In this document: positions 19,475 to 29,061 of the stretch, piece by piece
Position numbering within the stretch: position 1 is the stretch's first letter
Layout: every line of letters begins with the position of its first letter
Assembly (NCBI GenBank): GCA_019056785.1
Contig: DXJV01000005.1
Coordinates: 1 to 64,000, forward strand
Direction of reading: 5' to 3'
DNA: 64,000 nt
Origin: Candidatus Heimdallarchaeota archaeon
GTDB lineage: Archaea; Asgardarchaeota; Heimdallarchaeia; JABLTI01
The notes under the pieces: generated by a model
Database searches by the model: none
What the model was told of the DNA's origin: nothing
What the model saw: the letters and a program-made list of their open reading frames with translations, nothing else
Position numbers and translations under genes: made by a program

Positions 19475-20300
19475 TAGAGGCTCGCTCGGTTTTTTCAAGC
19501 ATCTGTTGTAATATATTTTCAAGATGAGCAATTTGAATGATCCCTACCAGTTGTCTGCCCCCAATTAAAATTGTTGGGAGAGCTGTTACACCATATGCTT
19601 TTGCAATCGTAGGGTCCTTTTCAGCGTCGATCGTTTCCACTTCGAGGGCGAATTTTTTCCCAACTTTTTCGATGTGATTGACTGCAACCTGTGACCAGGC
19701 ATCATCCTTTTTAACAAAGAACAATATCTTAGCTGATTTCTCTTTATGGATTCTCGGCGAGAGATCCGGAAGGGGCAATAATCCACTAATTATTTCCTGG
19801 ACAATGAGATTGAATGCCGCATCAACATTTGTATCTGTCTTTGCACTTGTAAAGATTACATTTGCTTTAGAAAGCGGTGTATCACCTAAAAACCTCATAT
19901 CAAATGCTAAAGGTGTATTGTGCCTTTGTGCCAGGTCTAATTTTGTTCCTACGAGGACAATTGGAACGGAATCTTTGTTTGCCTTACAAAGATCTTCATA
20001 CCACCCAGGAAGATTAGCAAATGTCTTGGGATTGGTAAGGTCATAAGTGAGTAAAGCACCAGAAGCACCCTGAAGATATCGCAGACCAATTTGTCGTCTA
20101 CTTTTTTGCCCAGCAATGTCCCAAATTAAAAGTTTAACATGAACATCGGGATATTCAAAGGTTCTCACATAGAAATTTACACCAAGGGTTGTCATGTAAT
20201 CTTTCTGAAAAGTATCGAAAATGTACCGTCGAACTAGGCTGGTCTTCCCTACACCAGGGTCGCCCAATAAAACTATCTTCCGTTGGTACATTTTAACCAT
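19467..20300 (-). CDS. Rab-like small GTPase fused to a C-terminal thioredoxin-like domain
   Basis: GTPase: GDPGVGKTSLVRRY, TTLGVNFYVRTF, LLIWDIAGQ, VGTKLD. C-terminus: AKILFFVKKDDAWSQVAVNHIEKVGKKFALEVETIDAEKDPTIAKAYGVTALPTILIGGRQLVGI (thioredoxin pattern with cis-Pro LPT). Confidence 0.88.
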   Translation of the reverse strand: MVKMYQRKIVLLGDPGVGKTSLVRRYIFDTFQKDYMTTLGVNFYVRTFEYPDVHVKLLIWDIAGQKSRRQIGLRYLQGASGALLTYDLTNPKTFANLPGWYEDLCKANKDSVPIVLVGTKLDLAQRHNTPLAFDMRFLGDTPLSKANVIFTSAKTDTNVDAAFNLIVQEIISGLLPLPDLSPRIHKEKSAKILFFVKKDDAWSQVAVNHIEKVGKKFALEVETIDAEKDPTIAKAYGVTALPTILIGGRQLVGIIQIAHLENILQQMLEKTERASTT

Positions 20301-20373
20301 TTGTATTTGTCCCTCAATTGCTTGTTTATTGTAAGCTTTTTGTAGGTTTTGTTTTCGGCATTAATTTTGCTTC

Positions 20374-21294
20374 TTAGCCTGTGGTAAGAATCTCACAGCC
20401 AGTGGCGGTAATCATGATCGTGTGTTCTGCTTGAGCCACCGGTGTGTTATTTTTACTCAAAAGTATTGGATAGCGGGTAAGCGTTTTGTAAGAAATAAGT
20501 TCTTTAAGTGCTTCAAATAGCCTTGTCTCAGGCAAAAGTCCCTCCAACCAACGAATGGCAAAAGGCAAGCCCTTAAATGAGTTAATTTTCTCGAGAAGTT
20601 TTTTCGCATCCTCTGATTTTGCTTTTGAGCCATTTTGAGAGAAGATATAAGTATAATTCTGATCCTTCACTTCTCGCGAACCATTAGCAGTTGTAACGAA
20701 TGGTTCTATCGCCAGAATGTCTCCTTCCTTTAGTTTAGGCGCAAAGAAATCCATTTTTGCTTTAAAATTAGGGATGCTAATTCCTGCATGTAATTTCCAC
20801 CGCTTAATTACATGTCCGGTGAGGTCCGTGATGGGCGTTAACCCTTCTTTTGTTATTGTATTTTCAATGACTTCGCCTATGTCGCTTGGCCGAATGCCTG
20901 GTTTAATAACTTCGATTGCTTTTTCAAGTGCTAGCTCAGCAACCCGTCGTAGTTGCTGGTAGGTTTTGGTTCCTCCAACAAGAAAGGTTCGGGCATGATC
21001 CGAGATGTAGCCATCGATATGTGCTCCGAGGTCTATTTTAACAATTGCTCTTTCTGGGACTAAAAGATCATCATCAATTGGCGAGGTATAATGGGCGGCT
21101 ATTTGATTTATTGAGATATTCACAGGAAAAGCAGGTTTGCCACCTTGTCTCATAATTTCTTGTTCCAAGGTGTCACAAATATATTTGAGCTTCCGCCCTT
21201 TTGAGACCAGTTTCTTGGCTTTTCGCATTACTTTATGAGCAATTATCCCGGCCTCGCGATATAAAGCAATTTCATCTTCGGTTAATTCTGACAA
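20374..21294 (-). CDS. map: Methionine aminopeptidase, type II (archaeal)
   Basis: FPVNISINQIAAHYTSP, VKIDLGAHIDGYISDHARTF, LTGHVIKRWKLHAGISIPNF, LAIEPFVT. Confidence 0.94.
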   Translation of the reverse strand: MSELTEDEIALYREAGIIAHKVMRKAKKLVSKGRKLKYICDTLEQEIMRQGGKPAFPVNISINQIAAHYTSPIDDDLLVPERAIVKIDLGAHIDGYISDHARTFLVGGTKTYQQLRRVAELALEKAIEVIKPGIRPSDIGEVIENTITKEGLTPITDLTGHVIKRWKLHAGISIPNFKAKMDFFAPKLKEGDILAIEPFVTTANGSREVKDQNYTYIFSQNGSKAKSEDAKKLLEKINSFKGLPFAIRWLEGLLPETRLFEALKELISYKTLTRYPILLSKNNTPVAQAEHTIMITATGCEILTTG

Positions 21295-21375
21295 ATGTTT
21301 CTAACACCTAATTATTTCACTAATGAATATCTAATCAAGAATTCATCATACTAATAAGTTTTGAGAAAGTTCTTT

Positions 21376-22221
21376 TTACTTTTGAAATAAATTCTTTAAC
21401 CAGGACCAAAAGGCAATGGCTAGACTTTTCAACTCATACTTTTCTGGAAGCTGCCAGAGCATCCAAGAAGGAAGTGGGTATTGTTTAATTACTTGGAGGA
21501 GAAAGAGCGCAAATAACCCAAATAAAAGAAGGAGTGTGAGATAATCCCACCATTTGAGTCGTAATGAATACAAAAAGGTGCGTTTCTTCATTGCATTCCA
21601 TCCTCGGGATTCAATGGCCTCTGCAAGCTGCCATGAGCGACGAAAAGCAGAAGCAAAAATGGGAATAAGTAAAGGAATCATATTTTTTAAACGTTTGAAA
21701 ATATTCCCACGATCGATTTGCAGTCCCCTTGCTTTCTGAGCGGCAACAATAATAGCTGTCTCTTTTGTTAAAGTAGGAATGAACCTATAAGCCGTACTAA
21801 TGGCCCAGGCAAGAGAATAGGGAAACCTAAATTTAATGAACATTTGAGAAAGCTCGTCTGGTGAAACCGTTTGAAAGAAAATGCCAAACACTTCAGCCAG
21901 AATCAAAAAGCGAAACCCCATAGCAAGTCCGGCTGTGGTTGGTGAGGGGACGTTTTTCAATAAGAGAGCATTAAGAATTATGATCAAGAGCACCAAAGGT
22001 AAAACTGTAATCATTGCTCGCAACCATTTCTTGAAAAACTTTGCAAGGAGGACTAAGGGGGTCACACCAGCAAAAAGAAGCATCAATGGGACAAGGTCTC
22101 TAAAAAGAATGGTGTAACAAGTTAAAACTATAACGAAAAGCATTTTTGTTCGGGGATCGAAGCGATGGATAAGCGACTTGTCTTGCTCATAATTGAAATA
22201 CTCTAAAATTCGTGTGCTCAT
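21376..22221 (-). CDS. ecfT: ECF transporter T component (EcfT)
   Basis: HRFDPRTKMLFVIVLTCY, AAQKARGLQIDRG, AEAIESRGWNAMKKRTF. Confidence 0.9.
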   Translation of the reverse strand: MSTRILEYFNYEQDKSLIHRFDPRTKMLFVIVLTCYTILFRDLVPLMLLFAGVTPLVLLAKFFKKWLRAMITVLPLVLLIIILNALLLKNVPSPTTAGLAMGFRFLILAEVFGIFFQTVSPDELSQMFIKFRFPYSLAWAISTAYRFIPTLTKETAIIVAAQKARGLQIDRGNIFKRLKNMIPLLIPIFASAFRRSWQLAEAIESRGWNAMKKRTFLYSLRLKWWDYLTLLLLFGLFALFLLQVIKQYPLPSWMLWQLPEKYELKSLAIAFWSWLKNLFQK

Positions 22222-23066
22222 TTTTTACCCTCCTGAGACGCCGCTTGAAGTAGAATATCCTTAAACTTTTCAATGAATTCTACTTCCGATGTTGCCGGTA
22301 AGTATTCTTGGTTGGTCATTTTTGCAACTTTCTCTTGGATTTCCAATAAAATGGGTTTTTCCAAGTCCGCTTGTTGTATTAACAACTCATCCTGCAGGAT
22401 TGTCTTTGACTCACCGTCAGCAATTATTTGTCCATCAACCAAAACAATTACTCGAGGGAAGTAGTCTAGGATAAAATCTATGTCGTGAGTAACAATGAAT
22501 ACTGTTATACCTTTGTTTCTCAAATCGCATAAATAGGTGCCAAGTCTTTTCTTCTGCCGGTAATCTTGCCCAAAAGTGGGTTCATCAAGAACCAAAATCT
22601 TTTGCCCCATAGTCAAAACAGAGGCGATAGAAACAAGTCTTCGTTCTCCTCCAGAAAGCTCTAAAGGACTTTTCTGAAGTAAATGAGTAATATTAAAATT
22701 TTCAGCAATTTTTTGAACCATTCGCTCCTGTTCCTCTTCCGGCATTCCAAGATTTTTGGGGCCAAATGCTAATTCTTTTTCAACGGTTTCCGCGAAGAGT
22801 TGATGATTCGGATTTTGAAAAGCCAAGCCAACTGTTTGTGCTAATTCAGAAATGGGCTTTTTAATGATGTTTTCATTATTTATCCACACTTCTCCTTTCG
22901 TGGGCTTTAATAGGCCAATTATGTGTTTTAAGAGCGTTGTTTTTCCTGCGCCGTTTTTCCCAACAAGCGCAACTAATTCTCCATCGGTTATTTTAAAACT
23001 AATGCCTTTCAAAACATCGGGATTTTTTTTAGCATACCGGAAATAAACGTCTCGAAATTCTATCAT
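22218..23066 (-). CDS. ecfA: ECF transporter ATP-binding protein (EcfA-type)
   Basis: GKNGAGKTTLLKHIIGLLKPTKGEVW, FQNPNHQLFAETVEKELAFGPKNLG, LSGGERRLVSIA, LVLDEPTFGQD. Confidence 0.9.
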   Translation of the reverse strand: MIEFRDVYFRYAKKNPDVLKGISFKITDGELVALVGKNGAGKTTLLKHIIGLLKPTKGEVWINNENIIKKPISELAQTVGLAFQNPNHQLFAETVEKELAFGPKNLGMPEEEQERMVQKIAENFNITHLLQKSPLELSGGERRLVSIASVLTMGQKILVLDEPTFGQDYRQKKRLGTYLCDLRNKGITVFIVTHDIDFILDYFPRVIVLVDGQIIADGESKTILQDELLIQQADLEKPILLEIQEKVAKMTNQEYLPATSEVEFIEKFKDILLQAASQEGKK

Positions 23067-23953
23067 ACGCTTTCTCTCCCTCCTTTGATAAACAATAAAA
23101 AGTCATCAATAGTCAGCGGTTCTGGGACTGCCAGTAGTTGTTTGCGGTGCTTTTCCGGGAGAATGGCAAAATTATCAGTTACTTTTTTGAGCTGTTCGTA
23201 TAAGCTTGTAATTCTGGGATATAATTCGAGTGGATAGTTCTTGTTGTGCAGTACCTCTCTTGGTGGTCCAAAGGCTTTCAATTGTCCAGATTCAATATAC
23301 GCAATTTTAGTAACATATTGTAGATTCCTATCCAATCGATGTTCCGAAAGAATAACAGTTTTTCCTTGTTCTCGATTTAACTCGGCAATTTTTTTAATAA
23401 TTTTGGTGGCACTTTGTGGTGAAAGGTGGGAGGTTGTTTCATCGAAAACAAGAATGGGTGGGTCAAGAGCAAGTGCAGAACCAATTGCTGTTAGTTGTTG
23501 TTCTCCACCTGAAATGGCAAAAGGTGATTTATCCTGTATTTTTTCGAGGTCTAATAATGCAATAATCTCATTAACTCGGCGCCTTATCTCCTGTCGTGGA
23601 ATGGCAAAATTCTCAAGTGGAAAAGCAATCTCGCGTTCCACAGTTAAAGCCGATAATTGGTTCTCAGGGTTTTGAAAAACAAAGCCGATAGTTTTGGCAA
23701 GTTGCGCGGTCTTTTTCTCGGCAATACTCTCACCAAATAACTTGACATCCCCCCCAAACAGCCCAGAATAAAAATGCGGGATTAATCCATTCAATGTTTT
23801 CAAAAGGGTCGATTTCCCAGAGCCACTATAGCCAACCAGGAGAACAAAATCCCCTTGTGCAACTTGAAAATTAACATTCTCCAGAGCAAATTTGTCGCAA
23901 TTTTTGTACTTGAAAGTGACATTTTTGAGCTCAATCACAGGAGTGTATGTCAT
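23063..23953 (-). CDS. ecfA: ECF transporter ATP-binding protein (EcfA-type)
   Basis: GYSGSGKSTLLKTLNGLIPH, FQNPENQLSALTVEREIAFPLEN, ISGGEQQLTAIGSAL, LVFDETTSHL; overlaps the next ecfA gene by 4 nt. Confidence 0.9.
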   Translation of the reverse strand: MTYTPVIELKNVTFKYKNCDKFALENVNFQVAQGDFVLLVGYSGSGKSTLLKTLNGLIPHFYSGLFGGDVKLFGESIAEKKTAQLAKTIGFVFQNPENQLSALTVEREIAFPLENFAIPRQEIRRRVNEIIALLDLEKIQDKSPFAISGGEQQLTAIGSALALDPPILVFDETTSHLSPQSATKIIKKIAELNREQGKTVILSEHRLDRNLQYVTKIAYIESGQLKAFGPPREVLHNKNYPLELYPRITSLYEQLKKVTDNFAILPEKHRKQLLAVPEPLTIDDFLLFIKGGRESV

Positions 23954-23977
23954 TTTTCCTGAACCTTGTTCTTACCC

Positions 23978-24991
23978 TTATTTCAAACACTTTCTCAGCA
24001 GTTTAAAAGTTTCGTTCTTCAACTCATTTTCGGGAATTTCTGCTTCGATGGTTAATGCTGCTGCGGTGGAATGGCCGCCACCATCACCATGGAAGTGTTC
24101 CCCCAAGGGGCGCATAATATCACTTCCAAAATTGATGTTTGTTTCCCGATAAAAGTTACTTGTTGCTCGAACGATTAAACGAGTGAGTTTTTTACGCTTT
24201 GTATAAACAAGAGCAACATCTGCTCCTAAATCTAGAATTCCTCGGGCAGCAGAACCCTCATAAGAACCAACTCGACTCCAGACTATGACCCAATTATTCA
24301 GTTTTTCTAATTGCAATCTCGAAGCACACTTTAATCTTGCGATTTTCTCAGGCGGTTCCAAAGGGTTTTGCAGTAAAGAGACTGCTAAATCATAGTCACC
24401 TCCCAGTTCAATTAAGGTTCCGGTTGTCCGTAATAAGGAGAGGTTCAGATGATAAAACCGGCGACTGTCGTATATAATCCCTGCTAACAAAGCTGTTAAG
24501 AGTTTTTTTGGCGGTTTTAATCCTAATTCAATAATTAGCTCAGCAATTATTTCTGCGGTGGAGGATTTGTTTTCATCTATAAATGCAAGGGCATTTTTTT
24601 CGCTTAGTTCGGAAGGAGTGTGATGATCAATAATAATAACATCTTTTTCGAGATGTTTTTCCACCAATGATTTGAATTTCCCGAGCTGGATAAGAACATT
24701 CACATCGACAATTATTAGTAAGTCATACTCTTTGTCAGTTTTTGTTAGGTATTCTCTATTGTAGAAATCCATTAATCTTGTAGTATGAGGGCTGACGCCG
24801 TCAACTAAAATGTCAATTGTTGCTTTGGGCTGTAAATGCTCAAGAATAAATGCCATTGCAAAGGTTGAAGCAATAGAATCAGGATCAACGCTATTATGCC
24901 CCAGGATAGCAACAGACTGCAATTGTCTTGAGCGAAGCTCATTAATTAATTGTGTGTACCAATTCACTGAGAAAAATTCTCCTTTAGCCAT
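23978..24991 (-). CDS. DHH-family phosphoesterase (RecJ/NrnA-like)
   Basis: ILGHNSVDPDSIASTFAM, LLIIVDVN, IIIDHHTPSE, GDGGGHSTAAALTI (DHHA1). Confidence 0.9.
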   Translation of the reverse strand: MAKGEFFSVNWYTQLINELRSRQLQSVAILGHNSVDPDSIASTFAMAFILEHLQPKATIDILVDGVSPHTTRLMDFYNREYLTKTDKEYDLLIIVDVNVLIQLGKFKSLVEKHLEKDVIIIDHHTPSELSEKNALAFIDENKSSTAEIIAELIIELGLKPPKKLLTALLAGIIYDSRRFYHLNLSLLRTTGTLIELGGDYDLAVSLLQNPLEPPEKIARLKCASRLQLEKLNNWVIVWSRVGSYEGSAARGILDLGADVALVYTKRKKLTRLIVRATSNFYRETNINFGSDIMRPLGEHFHGDGGGHSTAAALTIEAEIPENELKNETFKLLRKCLK

Positions 24992-25281
24992 TGATCCAAG
25001 TTTGCAAAGGTTTCTTCTAAAATCTTTTGAATAACTTCTTCTTCAGCTTTCTGACGCTGAGGTCGCGTCAGTAGTAATTCGGCATTAATAATCAATTCTT
25101 TACCGGTATTGTAATTGACATCCACAATAATTTCGTAATTCTTTACTGTTGCTGGAGCAACTCGCTTTTCGAGAGTGGTATGAATGAAAGAATGCACTGT
25201 TTCTGAAATCTTGAGTAGGTCGTCCTCTGTGAGTTCCCGCAAACCAAGATTTACTATTGCTAACTTTTTTTCGTCTTTCAC
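24964..25281 (-). CDS. DUF3194-like conserved archaeal protein
   Basis: 105 aa located between prefoldin beta and a DHH gene, the order seen in other archaea; sequence LGLRELTEDDLLKISETVHSFIHTTLEKRV. Confidence 0.6.
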   Translation of the reverse strand: MKDEKKLAIVNLGLRELTEDDLLKISETVHSFIHTTLEKRVAPATVKNYEIIVDVNYNTGKELIINAELLLTRPQRQKAEEEVIQKILEETFANLDQWLKENFSQ

Positions 25282-25312
25282 GAGAATCTACCAAAAAGTT
25301 AGTAAGTATGGT

Positions 25313-25663
25313 TTATTTACCACCTTCGAAAGCGGCTTTCAGCTCTTTCTCAATCTCATCGAATTGCTTCTTGAGTTTGTTCAAGCTCTTTTCTGAAAGT
25401 TCTATGCGCGTTTTAGCTAATTCTTTTTGATCTTTCAGTTTAGTTTTCGTTTCTTTAATGGTAGATTTTACCAGTAACCGCCCGATGCTTCGATAACAAA
25501 TCTCATCATCAGGTCGCTCTTCAATTTCCTTTAAAGCTTTATCGATATCCATTTGTTCAATTTTCAGTGCTTGTATCTGTTGTTGCACTGAACCAATTTG
25601 CTGTTGGAGAGATTGGTAACGTTTAATTTTTTCCTCTAATTGTGGGCTTAATCCTTTTGCCAA
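25313..25663 (-). CDS. pfdB: Prefoldin subunit beta
   Basis: LSPQLEEKIKRYQSLQQQIGSVQQQIQALKIEQMDIDKALKEIEERPDDEICYRSIGRLLV: beta-prefoldin coiled coil and hairpin. Exact start uncertain. Confidence 0.88.
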   Translation of the reverse strand: MAKGLSPQLEEKIKRYQSLQQQIGSVQQQIQALKIEQMDIDKALKEIEERPDDEICYRSIGRLLVKSTIKETKTKLKDQKELAKTRIELSEKSLNKLKKQFDEIEKELKAAFEGGK

Positions 25664-25824
25664 AGGGAATCCTCCTTTTATCTGATTTACAACAACGAAA
25701 AGTGCCTTTAAATAAACTTTCGGTAGCAATCATAAAGAAGGAGAAAAGTTTTTTCTTTTCATTATCCAAATTTTTTTAATTATGTTGTGTCAATTCCTTT
25801 TTTACAAAGTCCAAAAAGGATTAA

Positions 25825-27054
25825 TTGCGGATGACTGTCTACTTGGCTTTTCTGTTGCACATTTACCAACCTCCTACACAGAAAGCAAAAGTGTTAAAAC
25901 AAGTCATTAAGGAATCTTATGAACCTCTTTTTGCAACCTTGCTAAATTATACTTCTACCAAATTGACCTTTAATATCAATGGTTCGTTACTCGAGTTACT
26001 CGAGTTATATCAAGAAGAAGGGTTATTGGGTGACATCCGGAAAGCTGTTTTTTCCGGTCAGATTGATTTAGTTGGTTCGAGTTGTTATCATGCCATTTTA
26101 CCATTAATACCAAAAGAAGAGATTATTCGCCAAATCGAACTGAATGAAAAACTTCATGATAGAATCCTGGGACAAGGGGCAATCGCTTCTCACGGTTTTT
26201 GGCTTCCAGAGATGGCTTACGATCATCGGGTTATTGAACCCCTCGTCGAGAAAAATTATGCTTGGAGTGTTCTCTCGAGTGTTGCTTTACCAACAAAGGA
26301 ATTGCCCCAAAATTTCATCCCCACAGTGAACGGTTCCTTTTCTACTTTTTTCAGAAATGACCTTCTCTCAAATTTCATTTCTTTTAAACATCCAACTGTT
26401 GAGAACTTTTTTAACCAGATGCTTAAAGGGAAAAATGTCCGAGAAGATAGTTATGTCATTCTGGCAATGGATGGGGAGACATATGGCCATCACGTGAAGG
26501 GGCTTGTTGAAGACTTTCTTGCACCATTGATCTCTAAAGTACAAGACGATCCTGATGTAACTTTTGCGAAGATAGCTGATTTGCCGGCATTGTTTAAAGA
26601 GCGACGGGCAGTTGTTCCACGTTCAAGTTCATGGTCAACAACAGAGGAAGACATTCAACGTGGGATACCTTTTCCCTTGTGGTCTGACCCGAATAATCAT
26701 ATTCACAATTTACAACTATTGGTAATGAACCATACCCTTCATTTGGTGGCAACGGCACAACAGTACCAAAAGCTGAAAAAATTCGCCCAGGAAGAAACTA
26801 TTCAGCAGAAGTTTCAGAATTCCCGTTCATGGTTAGACCGGGGATTGCACAGTTGTCAACTCTGGTGGGCATCAAAACGCCCCTGGTATTCTGCGGAAAT
26901 GATTTTGGAAGGTTTGAATCAGCTGATTCTGGCAGCATCTGAAGCATTAAAAGTTATTCTTTTTACAAGCGAAAAGGAGGAAGAGAAAAAGAAAGCTATG
27001 GCTATTTTTGATGAAATTTTTCACGCACAAAAAGAGATTTACTTAACTGTTTAA
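25825..27054 (+). CDS. Glycoside hydrolase family 57 protein (alpha-amylase/glucanotransferase-like)
   Basis: FLLHIYQPP, GFWLPEMAYDHRVIEPL (candidate nucleophile Glu), AMDGETYGHH (candidate acid/base Asp), LWWASKRPWYSAEMI. Confidence 0.9.
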   Translation: MRMTVYLAFLLHIYQPPTQKAKVLKQVIKESYEPLFATLLNYTSTKLTFNINGSLLELLELYQEEGLLGDIRKAVFSGQIDLVGSSCYHAILPLIPKEEIIRQIELNEKLHDRILGQGAIASHGFWLPEMAYDHRVIEPLVEKNYAWSVLSSVALPTKELPQNFIPTVNGSFSTFFRNDLLSNFISFKHPTVENFFNQMLKGKNVREDSYVILAMDGETYGHHVKGLVEDFLAPLISKVQDDPDVTFAKIADLPALFKERRAVVPRSSSWSTTEEDIQRGIPFPLWSDPNNHIHNLQLLVMNHTLHLVATAQQYQKLKKFAQEETIQQKFQNSRSWLDRGLHSCQLWWASKRPWYSAEMILEGLNQLILAASEALKVILFTSEKEEEKKKAMAIFDEIFHAQKEIYLTV

Positions 27055-28320
27055 TTGCTTTTCTTTTTGCTGTGTTGTTTTTCTTTTTGTTACAGTTTGA
27101 TATTTTAAATGGTCTTTTCGCGTTTTCCACCAATGGTTGCGCCATTCTTTGAAGATTTTTTGATAAATTTCAATTGTTTGGTCCGCAATAATCTCCCAGT
27201 CAAAAACATGAATCAATTTTTCATAGGCATTTTTGACTATTTTTTGGCGTAATTTTTCATCATCCAGCAATTTTATCAGTGCTTCAGCGATGGCATGCGA
27301 ATTATCCGGTGGGACTTTATAACCGGTCCAATGGTGATCAATGATCTCTGAAAGCCCTCCCACATCTGAAACGACTACTGGTGTTTTCGTAGCCATTCCT
27401 TCGAGGGCGACGATCCCGAATGGCTCATATGTTGAGGGAACGACAAGAATATCGGCAACGTTCAAATAGGCAAGAAAATCCTCTTCAGGAAGGTAGCCTG
27501 TAAACAGTACTTTGTTATTTAAACCGAGTTCTTGAGCAATGCGCTCGAGCTCTTTCCGGTGCCAACCTTCGCCGGCAATAACGAATTTTGTATTTGGTTT
27601 TTTTTCCAAAACCGCAGGAATTGCTCCCAGCAAAACATTAACCCCTTTCTCCGGGACCAAACGGCCAATATAGGCAACTATTTTTTCTTCGGGTTTAGCA
27701 TATTTCAAGTGATGTTTTTTCTGTTCTTCTTTTGATAATTTTATATTGAACTCTTTATAACGAACTCCGTTTGGAATGATACTCATTTTGTCTTGTGGGA
27801 AGTCAAAGGCGAAATGACAAAGTGATTGCATATATTGGCTACAAACAATCAAATGCCATGATTCTTGGATGAGCAAATTCTCAATCTGATCAATCATTCG
27901 CTGACCATCATTGTAGAGCCCATTCCGTCTTCCTCGCTCGAGAGAATGAATCGTCACCAATAAGGGTTTTCGGAAGAGGTGTTTAAGACCTATAGCTGCC
28001 AGTGCAACGAGCCAGTCATGAGCATGGATGATATCGATGTCATATTTTCTGACAAGTTCAATAGCCTTTTGCTCCATCAAGAGGTTCATATTGAGGTCCC
28101 AATGAAGGAAGTCCGGTGCAGGAATTGCATAGGCATCAAAGCGATGGACATGAACCCCATTAACAACTTCATACTCCTTTGCGCCGGGAAAGCTGCAGGT
28201 TAAAATATGAACTTCTAAACTTTTTTGCACAAGCATTTGTGAGAGATCATTAACATGGGCCGCCAAGCCACCTACTTTGAATGGGGGAAATTCCCAACTA
28301 AGCATTAGTACACGAAGCAT
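27043..28320 (-). CDS. Glycosyltransferase family 4 (glycogen/starch synthase-like)
   Basis: MLSWEFPPFKVGGLAAHVNDLSQ, HAHDWLVALA, YIGRLVPEKGVNVLL, PSTYEPFGIVALEGMATKTPVVVSDVGGLSEII. Confidence 0.92.
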   Translation of the reverse strand: MLRVLMLSWEFPPFKVGGLAAHVNDLSQMLVQKSLEVHILTCSFPGAKEYEVVNGVHVHRFDAYAIPAPDFLHWDLNMNLLMEQKAIELVRKYDIDIIHAHDWLVALAAIGLKHLFRKPLLVTIHSLERGRRNGLYNDGQRMIDQIENLLIQESWHLIVCSQYMQSLCHFAFDFPQDKMSIIPNGVRYKEFNIKLSKEEQKKHHLKYAKPEEKIVAYIGRLVPEKGVNVLLGAIPAVLEKKPNTKFVIAGEGWHRKELERIAQELGLNNKVLFTGYLPEEDFLAYLNVADILVVPSTYEPFGIVALEGMATKTPVVVSDVGGLSEIIDHHWTGYKVPPDNSHAIAEALIKLLDDEKLRQKIVKNAYEKLIHVFDWEIIADQTIEIYQKIFKEWRNHWWKTRKDHLKYQTVTKRKTTQQKEKQLNS

Positions 28321-28325
28321 CTTTT

Positions 28326-28967
28326 TTAGCTCTCCTCCTTGTACTCTGAGGGCAATAAAGTAAGGTACTGTTGAAAAATCTTCGGCGCAATTTTTCTCTG
28401 ACGTATTTTTTGGGTTATAACTTTCGCTGGATCTAAATTATATTCTTCAATAGCATTCAACATCAATTGGTCTGTATCCACTAAAATTAAATCTACATTT
28501 TTTAGTGCTTTTTCTTCAATCTTTTTTAATCCTTGATGATAAGGGAAGTGAGCATTCTCTCTAGATATCTGTATGGAAGTGGTTGTATAAACAACTTTAG
28601 GTTGAATGTTACCATCCCACGGAACAAGCAAAGGGAGTGTCTGCCATTCAAATAAATGGATGATATCTACTTGATGTTCATGCATGATCGCAGCAATGGC
28701 TGCTTGATAAGCGCATTTAAGATTTAATATGATGGTTAAGTCAGAAATGTTATTTGGTATGTGATTTGGAATTCGATTAACAACAATTCCATTCTCATTC
28801 GTAATGTCCGAACGCCAATCATCGAATGTAACGACCCAAACATTTGTCTCCTTTTTCAGGCAGAAGGTGGCAAGCTGAAAGACAACATCACTGATGGGTG
28901 AGAGTCGTCGAGGTGGATATTCAAATGAAACTAGAATTACACCTGATAAGGATTTTTCGCTAGTCAT
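28326..28967 (-). CDS. Glycosyltransferase family 4-like N-terminal domain protein (half-size)
   Basis: GVILVSFEYPPRRLSPISDVVFQLATFC, HEHQVDIIHLFEWQTLPLLVPW; no C-terminal E-x7-E donor domain. Confidence 0.7.
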   Translation of the reverse strand: MTSEKSLSGVILVSFEYPPRRLSPISDVVFQLATFCLKKETNVWVVTFDDWRSDITNENGIVVNRIPNHIPNNISDLTIILNLKCAYQAAIAAIMHEHQVDIIHLFEWQTLPLLVPWDGNIQPKVVYTTTSIQISRENAHFPYHQGLKKIEEKALKNVDLILVDTDQLMLNAIEEYNLDPAKVITQKIRQRKIAPKIFQQYLTLLPSEYKEES

Positions 28968-29061
28968 TTATTTATCCACTCTTGTTCAATATTTCTCTGT
29001 AGCTCAAAGGATAAGCTTTACATTTTATACTAAGAGAATTGGTCGTTTCAGCATTTAATTG

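Noticed and set aside
24964-25729. Small gene next to prefoldin as a novel gene
   Set aside because: Matches the common archaeal prefoldin beta-DUF3194-DHH order.
25988-26007. Direct repeat ttactcgagttactcgagtta
   Set aside because: Encodes LLELLELY within the GH57 gene; too short to be a meaningful repeat, though it adds two CTCGAG sites.
28995-29060. tRNA-like stretch (ctctgtagctcaaaggataagc)
   Set aside because: Resembles a D-arm, but no pairing acceptor stem and no GGTTCRANTCC T-arm could be found downstream.
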